From: a virus
IMG/VR virus record: IMGVR_UViG_3300046028_007990
Span: 1 to 34,481 of that record
Strand: one strand, 5' to 3'
DNA: 34,481 bases
This document shows positions 28,509 through 34,481 of the stretch, piece after piece. Within the stretch, counting starts at the first letter, position 1. Every line of letters begins with the position of its first letter. The notes beneath the pieces were generated by a model, which did not search any database, had not been told where the DNA came from, and was given only the letters and a program-made list of their open reading frames with translations. The position numbers were made by a program, and so were the translations under genes.

Positions 28509-31133
28509 ATGGGTTTAAAAATAACAGGTAATCAAATTATTCCATCAGGATCTTCAACAGAGATTTTGATAGATAATGCTGTTTTTAGTGGTAGCGTTCC
28601 TATTTTTGCAACATTATCTACACAACCATCTCCCGGAGATTATGTTGTAGTAGATACTAATGGTGTTTTATATAGAAGAGCAAAACCACCAGGATTACCA
28701 GGTGCTACCGGTTTTCAAGGACCTCAAGGCCCAACAGGTAATACAGGAAATACAGGCCCAACAGGTGGAACAGGTTCTCCTGGTTCTCAAGGTTCACAAG
28801 GTCCTCAAGGTGGTACTGGAGGTCAAGGTGGACCAGGTTCTCAAGGAACTCAAGGTCCACAAGGTAATACAGGATATATAGGCCCACAAGGTGGTACAGG
28901 TTCACAAGGTGGTCAAGGTGGTCAAGGTAGTACAGGTGGAACAGGTGCTCAAGGATTTCAAGGTAAAATTGGAGCAAATGGTTTAACAGGTGGTTCAGGA
29001 TTTGCTGGTCCACAAGGTTCGACAGGTGCTCAAGGAGCTCAAGGTCCTACAGGTCCTCAAGGACCTAATGGATCTGATGGATCTTTTGGTTTTCAAGGTC
29101 CTCAAGGCCCTACAGGCCCTACAGGTGATACAGGATTTCAAGGACCTCAAGGTGGACAAGGTTCAACAGGATATGTAGGTCCACAAGGAGGTACAGGTTC
29201 ACAAGGTGTAACCGGCTTTCAAGGTAATCCTGGACCCTTAGGATATCAAGGACCTTTAGGTCCTCAAGGCCCTCAAGGTATTCAAGGCCCACAAGGTACT
29301 CCAGGTCCTCAAGGTAACCAAGGTTCACAAGGTCCAACAGGTGTTATAGGAACACAAGGTCCTACAGGATTTACAGGATATCAAGGACCACAAGGTAGTC
29401 AAGGTGGACAAGGTGGACAAGGCCCAACAGGACCTCAAGGTAACCAAGGTTCACAAGGTTCAACAGGACCAACAGGAAATTTAGGTCCACAAGGATATCA
29501 AGGACCTTTAGGATATCAAGGCCCTCAAGGTGGTTTAGGTCCTCAAGGTTCAACAGGTCCTCAAGGTAACCAAGGTTCACAAGGTCCAACAGGTGTTATA
29601 GGAACACAAGGTCCTACTGGTTTTACTGGTTATCAAGGACCTCAAGGTGGTCAAGGTAGCACAGGTTCACAAGGTGCAATTGGTGCTCAAGGTAACCAAG
29701 GTTCACAAGGTCCAACAGGTGTTATAGGAACACAAGGTCCTACAGGATTTACAGGATATCAAGGACCACAAGGTTCAACAGGCCCTACAGGAAATATAGG
29801 TAACCCAGGTGGTCAAGGTATTCGAGGTCCTCAAGGTAATACAGGTCCAACAGGATATATAGGCCCACAAGGTAGTACAGGTGGACCAGGTCCTTTAGGT
29901 CCTCAAGGTAATGCAGGCCCAACAGGTCCAACAGGTGGTCAAGGTGCTCAAGGTCCACAAGGCCCAGCACCAACAGGTAACCCAGGCCCTCAAGGTGGTC
30001 AAGGTGCTCAAGGTGCAACTACAGGCCCTACAGGATTTACAGGTGGTCAAGGTGGTCCAGGACCTGTAGGATATCAAGGATATCAAGGATATAGAGGTCC
30101 ACAAGGTCCTACAGGTGGACCAGGTCCTTTAGGTCCACAAGGTACAACAGGCCCTACAGGTAATACAGGTGGTCAAGGTAGTCCTGGTCCTGTAGGTTAT
30201 TTAGGTCCACAAGGATTTCAAGGTCCTAAAGGTCCTCAAGGTTATACAGGTCCTCAAAGTGCAGTTACTGGTTATCCAGGATATACAGGTGCTCAAGGTG
30301 GTCCTGGCCCTATAGGATTTACAGGTCCACAAGGATCAGCAGCAACAGGTGGTGTAGGAGCTCAAGGTCCTCAAGGTAACCAAGGTGTAGGTACAGGACC
30401 ACAAGGTTTTCCAGGACCATTAGGTCCTCAAGGACCACAAGGTACAGCCCCAGGTCCTCAAGGTCCACAAGGTCTTTTATCTCCTCCTGGTGGGCAAGGT
30501 TTTCAAGGATTTACAGGTCCTCAAGGTTCAACAGGTGGTACTCAAGGTGCTCAAGGTCCACAAGGATATCAAGGACCTTTAGGTCCTCAAGGCCAACAAA
30601 ATGGTGGTTATCAAGGATATCCCGGTTTATCAGGTAAATCAGGAGAAGGTGCTACAGTAAACTTTAATGCTGGAGTAAGTGTTGCAAATTATGCTATACC
30701 AACAACTGAAGCAAGTGCTATATACTGTGATATGGGAAATGATTATAAAGCTGAAAATCCATGGATTACTTTAATGAAATATAGTACAGGATCTTTTATT
30801 ACTTATGATTCATTTACAATTGGAGCAGACGATTATTATTATATAGAAGTAGCTTGTAATTATAATGATGCTGGTAATGATACAGGAGCTCGTATTTTTA
30901 CAAAACTTGTTCAAACTACAGTACCAAATACTCCTATATTAATGATGCAAGCAGGTCCACCTGTATTACTTGATGATAGTGTTAATGTATTTACAGCTAA
31001 AATGCAAGGAGTAGTTGTATTAAATAATGGTAAAGATTATACTCTTAGAACATGGTGTGTATCAACTTCAGGTACTAAATATTGGAATTCAGCATTGGTT
31101 AATATATGTCCATTTAATCAATTAATAGTATAA
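28509..31133 (+). CDS. Collagen-like fibre protein C
   Basis: An 874-residue putative fibre, paralogous to A and B. The N-terminus [20 protein letters not shown] is nearly that of fibre B. Residues 62-715 are Gly-X-Y triplets (GPQ, GPT, GYQ, GNQ, GVI), with a 42-residue super-repeat in the middle and breaks such as GPAPTGN and GLLSPPGG. The last 160 residues are a distinct beta-rich, Cys-containing domain (DDYYYIEVACNYNDAGNDTG and later YTLRTWCVST) that differs in sequence from the ends of A and B, although its overall pattern is again C1q/TNF-like. The divergent tips on a common shaft suggest different receptor specificities, or a set of fibres of which several are assembled per particle. 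Confidence 0.85.
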   Translation: MGLKITGNQIIPSGSSTEILIDNAVFSGSVPIFATLSTQPSPGDYVVVDTNGVLYRRAKPPGLPGATGFQGPQGPTGNTGNTGPTGGTGSPGSQGSQGPQGGTGGQGGPGSQGTQGPQGNTGYIGPQGGTGSQGGQGGQGSTGGTGAQGFQGKIGANGLTGGSGFAGPQGSTGAQGAQGPTGPQGPNGSDGSFGFQGPQGPTGPTGDTGFQGPQGGQGSTGYVGPQGGTGSQGVTGFQGNPGPLGYQGPLGPQGPQGIQGPQGTPGPQGNQGSQGPTGVIGTQGPTGFTGYQGPQGSQGGQGGQGPTGPQGNQGSQGSTGPTGNLGPQGYQGPLGYQGPQGGLGPQGSTGPQGNQGSQGPTGVIGTQGPTGFTGYQGPQGGQGSTGSQGAIGAQGNQGSQGPTGVIGTQGPTGFTGYQGPQGSTGPTGNIGNPGGQGIRGPQGNTGPTGYIGPQGSTGGPGPLGPQGNAGPTGPTGGQGAQGPQGPAPTGNPGPQGGQGAQGATTGPTGFTGGQGGPGPVGYQGYQGYRGPQGPTGGPGPLGPQGTTGPTGNTGGQGSPGPVGYLGPQGFQGPKGPQGYTGPQSAVTGYPGYTGAQGGPGPIGFTGPQGSAATGGVGAQGPQGNQGVGTGPQGFPGPLGPQGPQGTAPGPQGPQGLLSPPGGQGFQGFTGPQGSTGGTQGAQGPQGYQGPLGPQGQQNGGYQGYPGLSGKSGEGATVNFNAGVSVANYAIPTTEASAIYCDMGNDYKAENPWITLMKYSTGSFITYDSFTIGADDYYYIEVACNYNDAGNDTGARIFTKLVQTTVPNTPILMMQAGPPVLLDDSVNVFTAKMQGVVVLNNGKDYTLRTWCVSTSGTKYWNSALVNICPFNQLIV
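28692..30653 (+). repeat. Collagen-like Gly-X-Y region of fibre C (about 654 residues)
   Basis: A 9-bp-period coding repeat of Gly-Pro-Gln/Thr, Gly-Tyr-Gln and similar triplets, with few charged residues and several short register breaks. Confidence 0.95.
29313..29816 (+). repeat. 126-bp tandem super-repeat in fibre C
   Basis: Four units start at 29313, 29439, 29565 and 29691, each opening with GGTAACCAAGGTTCACAAGG and ending in CAA. Units 1, 3 and 4 are almost identical over their first 80 bp; unit 2 is more divergent. Confidence 0.92.
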
Positions 31134-31179
31134 TTAAAAGTAAATTATTTTAAAGTTGGAGTTTTAACATTTATTTCAT

Positions 31180-31189
31180 ATATTTATAG
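31180..31189 (+). promoter_or_regulatory. ATATTTATAG motif, putative late promoter
   Basis: One mismatch from the consensus, in the 77-nt gap after fibre C, ending 21 nt before the ATG at 31211. It would drive the modifying-enzyme cassette; no later copy is seen before genes 32452, 33100 or 33702. Confidence 0.5.
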
Positions 31190-31210
31190 TAAACAAATAA
31201 GTTATCATAC

Positions 31211-32455
31211 ATGAAATTAAGTGTTATTACTCCAACCAACAAAGGTAAATACCTAACCGAACTTTACGAATCTTTAAAAGATCAAACCCATACAGATTGG
31301 GAATGGATTTTATATTTGAATGGTGGGCTTAGGAAAGATGACCTATCAAGTGAAATTACAAGTGATGAACGAGTAATTATCCATCACGATTTAACTACCC
31401 CATTAAGTACAAATGTAGGTTATTTAAAACTAAGAGCATTTGGTTTAGGTACCGGAGAAGCACTAGTTGAAGTAGATCATGACGATGTTATTACACCAGA
31501 CTGTTTAGCTGAAATTGCTAAAGCATTTGAAGATCCTGAAATTGGATTTGTGTATAGTGATAACGCAAAATTACAAGACGATTTTATTCCGTATGGTGTT
31601 GAATATGGTTGGACTTACAAACACGCTGAATGGAAAGGTAAAAAATACATTTCTATGAATTCATTCGAACCATCAGCAAATTGTATGTCACTTATTTGGT
31701 TTGCTCCAGATCACGTTCGTGCATGGAGAACTTCAGTTTACAATAAAGTAGGTGGACATAATCCTCAATTATCAATTCTTGATGATCAGGAACTTATTAT
31801 GAGAACTTACATGATTGCTCTTTTTAAATATATCCCAAAAACACTTTATTTCTATAGAATTTATGGTGAAAATACTTGGTTAGAGAGAAATCAACAAATA
31901 CAAGAAAATACAGTTAAATTAATGTGTGAATGGCAACAACGTTTAGCTGAACGTGATGCTGATTTAAAAGGTCTCCGTAAAATTGATATTGGAGGTGGTT
32001 TATTTCCTCGTGAAGGATATGAATCAGTTGATGTTAAAAACGGAATGATTATAGCTGATTTAAATAAAAAATGGCCATTTGAAGATGGAGAAGTTGGTGT
32101 TATAAATGCATCACACGTTATAGAACATTTAGTAGATAAACATCATACAATGTCTGAAATACACAGAGTATTAGCAGATATGGCTTGGGTGTTTATTGAT
32201 GTTCCATCAACTGATGGACGTGGTGCTTTTCAAGATCCAACACACGTTAGTTATTGGAACCAAAATTCATTCTGGTATTATACAAGAGAAGAACAAGCTA
32301 ACTTTATTTATAATAAAGATATTAAATTCCAAGACTATTTATTAGATACATTTTATCCTAATGATTGGCATAGGGATAACCATATTCCAATTACTAGGAC
32401 TTTTTTAAGCGCTATTAAAAGCGATAAACGTAGACCTAACCTAATAAGAATATGA
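31211..32455 (+). CDS. GT2 glycosyltransferase fused to a SAM-dependent methyltransferase
   Basis: A 414-residue, two-domain enzyme. Residues 1-245 are a GT-A (family 2) glycosyltransferase: the start MKLSVITPTNKGKYLTELYE, the metal/nucleotide-binding VEVDHDDVITPDCL with Asp89/Asp91/Asp92, and LDDQELIMR with Asp191/Asp192 as the likely catalytic region. Residues 257-360 form a class I methyltransferase: IDIGGG (258-263) as motif I, Asp274 ending strand 2, WPFEDGEVGVINASHVIEHL (288-307), and HRVLADMAWVFIDVPS. It may add a sugar and methylate it, or methylate another site on the same product. It is first in a run of four closely spaced genes; its stop overlaps the next start by 4 bp (ATGA). The domain calls are firm; the substrate is unknown. 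Confidence 0.87.
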   Translation: MKLSVITPTNKGKYLTELYESLKDQTHTDWEWILYLNGGLRKDDLSSEITSDERVIIHHDLTTPLSTNVGYLKLRAFGLGTGEALVEVDHDDVITPDCLAEIAKAFEDPEIGFVYSDNAKLQDDFIPYGVEYGWTYKHAEWKGKKYISMNSFEPSANCMSLIWFAPDHVRAWRTSVYNKVGGHNPQLSILDDQELIMRTYMIALFKYIPKTLYFYRIYGENTWLERNQQIQENTVKLMCEWQQRLAERDADLKGLRKIDIGGGLFPREGYESVDVKNGMIIADLNKKWPFEDGEVGVINASHVIEHLVDKHHTMSEIHRVLADMAWVFIDVPSTDGRGAFQDPTHVSYWNQNSFWYYTREEQANFIYNKDIKFQDYLLDTFYPNDWHRDNHIPITRTFLSAIKSDKRRPNLIRI

Positions 32456-33087
32456 TAGCAGATATGTTACTTCAATTTCATTCTTTAACCCAATCAGGGA
32501 TTAATAATGATGAACGTAGTTTAGTTGTTGTAGATAATTTCTATAAAGACCCAGATGGTATAAGAAATTATACTATTAATGGTTTTAATTTTGAAGCATC
32601 ACAATGGCATAAAGGACAACGTAGTCATGAAAAACTTATTGTAGAAGGTACAAAAGAAAAATTTGAAGAACTTTTAGGAAAAAAGATTACAAATTGGAAT
32701 TATAATTATAATGGTGTATTTCAATTTTGTGTAGCACAAGATTCACTTGTATACCATTGTGATACTCAACAATATGCTGGAATGGTTTTTCTAACACCAG
32801 ATGCACCACCAGAATCCGGTACATCATTTTACCGTTCAAAATTAACAGGTAAAACTCGTTTTGAAAAATGGGAAAATAATGGAACAAAAGAATATGATAC
32901 TACTTTCCAAAATGGAAATTATTATGATAAAACCAAACTTGAATTAATTGATAAAGTTGGAAATGTTTATAACAGATTAGTAATTTTTGATGCTAGAACA
33001 ATCCACGCTGCTAACGAATATTTTGGAGATAACAAATTTAACTCACGTTATTTTCATATGTTCTTTTTTGATTGTGATAAAGCTTAA
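32452..33087 (+). CDS. 2-oxoglutarate/Fe(II) oxygenase-like protein (DUF6445-type)
   Basis: A 211-residue protein with the metal-binding pattern of 2OG/Fe(II) oxygenases: VYHCDT gives the His102-x-Asp104 pair, IHAANEYFG gives the distal His185, and SRYFHMFFFD supplies Arg199, a likely 2-oxoglutarate anchor. GMVFLTPDAPPESGTSFYRS between them matches the strand-rich core of this group. Such enzymes hydroxylate amino-acid side chains or small molecules. It overlaps the glycosyltransferase-methyltransferase gene by 4 bp and is 12 nt from a second oxygenase, so the two probably act in the same pathway. The oxygenase fold is well supported by residue spacing; the DUF name is from memory. Confidence 0.75.
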   Translation: MIADMLLQFHSLTQSGINNDERSLVVVDNFYKDPDGIRNYTINGFNFEASQWHKGQRSHEKLIVEGTKEKFEELLGKKITNWNYNYNGVFQFCVAQDSLVYHCDTQQYAGMVFLTPDAPPESGTSFYRSKLTGKTRFEKWENNGTKEYDTTFQNGNYYDKTKLELIDKVGNVYNRLVIFDARTIHAANEYFGDNKFNSRYFHMFFFDCDKA

Positions 33088-33099
33088 TAAAACAAATAT

Positions 33100-33696
33100 A
33101 TGAATAAATTTTATAGTTTTCCCCTAGATTACTCAACAAACCCTTCTGAATACTACTGGTTTAAAGAAGGTTTTACTAAAGAAGAATTAGACATCATTGA
33201 AAAAGATGTTAAATTAATTAAACCACAGTATGGAACTATTGCTAGTGGTGGTGATCCGGACGATATTACTGGTATTAGAAAATCTACAATTCGTTGGATG
33301 TTTCAAGATCCTAAATTTGAATGGATTTACAATCGTATTTCTGAATTAGTAACAGAAGCAAATAATACTATTTGGAAATTTGACATTACAGGAATGCCCG
33401 AAGCTATTCAATATACTGAATATTATGATAATGGTGGACATTATGATTGGCATATGGATTGTGGTCCAGGCGAATTAAGTACTCGTAAAGTTTCAGTAAC
33501 AGTTCAATTATCTGATTCAGATGAATATGAAGGTGGTGATTTAGAATTTATGAGAGGTTCAACAGCCGAACAAGCCCCAAGAGGTAAAGGTGTAGTAGTT
33601 ATTTTTCCTTCGTACATGTTACATAGAGTAACCCCAATAACAAAAGGTATAAGAAAATCATTTGTTATATGGTTAGGAGGTTCTCATTATAGATAA
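33100..33696 (+). CDS. 2OG/Fe(II) oxygenase, prolyl 4-hydroxylase alpha-like
   Basis: A 198-residue enzyme with a clear P4H/PiuC-type core. YYDNGGHYDWHMD gives the His118-x-Asp120 metal pair. RKVSVTVQLSDSDEYEGGDL (129-148) is the conserved strand block. VVIFPSYMLHRVTPITKGIR provides the distal His175 and Arg185, a likely 2-oxoglutarate ligand. The family includes collagen prolyl hydroxylases and many phage homologues of unknown substrate. It is unrelated in close sequence to the oxygenase just upstream, so this is not a simple duplication. Sitting downstream of three proline-rich collagen-like fibres, it is a good candidate for a fibre-modifying hydroxylase. Iron-dependent oxidation of another target remains possible. 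Confidence 0.88.
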   Translation: MNKFYSFPLDYSTNPSEYYWFKEGFTKEELDIIEKDVKLIKPQYGTIASGGDPDDITGIRKSTIRWMFQDPKFEWIYNRISELVTEANNTIWKFDITGMPEAIQYTEYYDNGGHYDWHMDCGPGELSTRKVSVTVQLSDSDEYEGGDLEFMRGSTAEQAPRGKGVVVIFPSYMLHRVTPITKGIRKSFVIWLGGSHYR

Positions 33697-33701
33697 AAAA
33701 T

Positions 33702-34481
33702 ATGAAAAAGTTGTTATATATAGCTCCCCATTTATCTACGGGAGGGTTGCCTCAATATTTAAATAAAAAAATCCAACTATTAATAAATGAATTTGAAATT
33801 TATTTAGTAGAATGGGTTGACGTAACAGGTGGTCGATTAGTTGTTCAGCGTAATCAATTAAAAGACTTAATTCCTGCAAATCGCTTTTTTACTTTAGGTG
33901 AAAATAAAATGGAACTTATTGATATTATCAATCGAGTTAAACCTGATATTGTTCACAGTGAAGAAATCCCTGAGTTTTATATGGATTTTAATGTTGCTAC
34001 TAAATTATACTCTACAGATAGAGATTATATAATTGTAGAAACATCACATGATTCATCTTATGATACAACTCAGAAGAAATTCTTCCCGGATAAATTTATG
34101 TTTGTATCTAATTGGCAAATTGACCAATATAAAGACATTAATATTCCTAAAGTATTAGTTGAATATCCTATCGAATATAAACCACGTCCTGATAGAGAAG
34201 AGGCATTAAAAGTATTAGGTTTAGATCCTAATAAAAAACATGTGTTGCATGTTGGTCTATTTACCCCTCGTAAAAATCAAAAAGAATTTTTTGAATATGC
34301 TAAATCATTACCTGATTATGTATTTCATTCTGTAGGTAATCAAGCCGATAATTTTAAATGGTATTGGGAACCTTTAATGAATGAAAAACCTGATAACGTT
34401 GTGTGGTGGGATGAAAGAAAAGATGTAGATAATTTCTATTCATCTATGGACTTATTCCTATTTACATCTCAGGGACATGCC
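33702..34481 (+). CDS. GT4-family glycosyltransferase (3' end missing)
   Basis: Starts at ATG 33702, 5 nt after the preceding stop codon, and stays open for 260 codons to the window end. The N-terminus MKKLLYIAPHLSTGGLPQYL has the Gly-Gly loop of GT-B enzymes. Residues of about 175-205 (VLHVGLFTPRKNQKEFFEYA) form the typical start of the C-terminal nucleotide-sugar-binding domain. The last visible residues, SSMDLFLFTSQGHA, approach the usual donor-binding Glu motif, which lies outside. Such enzymes transfer sugars from nucleotide donors to proteins, lipids or saccharides. It appears co-transcribed with the GT2-methyltransferase and both oxygenases. Confidence 0.85.
   Translation, partial: MKKLLYIAPHLSTGGLPQYLNKKIQLLINEFEIYLVEWVDVTGGRLVVQRNQLKDLIPANRFFTLGENKMELIDIINRVKPDIVHSEEIPEFYMDFNVATKLYSTDRDYIIVETSHDSSYDTTQKKFFPDKFMFVSNWQIDQYKDINIPKVLVEYPIEYKPRPDREEALKVLGLDPNKKHVLHVGLFTPRKNQKEFFEYAKSLPDYVFHSVGNQADNFKWYWEPLMNEKPDNVVWWDERKDVDNFYSSMDLFLFTSQGHA

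Noticed and set aside
22855-29178. Many short frames rich in K-V-L-K-D-L or H-Q-V-L-Q-type repeats within the fibre genes
   Set aside because: These are shifted readings of GGN-CCN-CAA and GGN-ACN-TCA repeats, with no starts in sensible context and no domain.
32304-32313. TTATTTATAA, one mismatch from the recurrent upstream motif
   Set aside because: It lies inside the GT2-methyltransferase gene, encoding Phe-Ile-Tyr-Asn, with no gene start nearby. It shows that near-matches arise by chance in AT-rich coding DNA.

Overview
The window is one continuous stretch of a tailed-phage genome. Every gene is on the plus strand. It carries the head, neck and tail-fibre part of a distant T4-like myovirus. 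The recognisable T4-type genes, in order, are portal (gp20, cut by the window start), prohead protease (gp21), scaffold (gp22), major capsid protein (gp23), PhoH, and neck/tail-completion proteins resembling gp13, gp14 and gp15. The DNA is AT-rich. Most start codons follow A-rich sequence with no Shine-Dalgarno motif, which is usual for Bacteroidetes genes, so a Bacteroidetes (flavobacterial) host is my best guess. This is inference, because no host gene is present.

Layout. 1-8167: head module, namely portal, two uncharacterised prohead-associated genes flanking a 76-residue protein, protease, a 232-nt structured intergenic region with a terminator, acidic scaffold, capsid protein and a second strong terminator. 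8283-10655: three overlapping genes, a guanidine-group hydrolase of the DDAH/amidinotransferase fold, a phosphatidylserine-decarboxylase-family protein and PhoH. 10695-13913: a small beta-rich protein and three neck/tail-completion proteins. 13953-31133: four collagen-like (Gly-X-Y) proteins filling 17 kb. The first is a 2918-residue giant made of about 860 proline-free triplets. The other three are proline/glutamine-rich paralogues with a shared N-terminus, one of them carrying an inserted PA14-like domain. 31211-34481: a cassette of modifying enzymes, namely a GT2 glycosyltransferase fused to a methyltransferase, two different 2-oxoglutarate/Fe(II) oxygenases, and a GT4 glycosyltransferase cut by the window end.

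How they may work together. The head genes build and proteolytically mature the prohead; likely gp21-type cleavage motifs (LxE before G, A or another residue) occur in several of them. The fibre genes are followed directly by hydroxylase-like and glycosyltransferase genes. Because collagen-like proteins are classic substrates of such enzymes, I propose that the phage encodes its own fibre hydroxylation/glycosylation system. This is the most interesting hypothesis of the window and is untested.

Two non-coding patterns also stand out. A 10-bp motif, ATATTTATAA or one mismatch from it, lies 4-23 nt before seven gene starts and may be the late promoter. An exact 126-bp (42-residue, 14-triplet) super-repeat occurs in all three proline-containing fibre genes.
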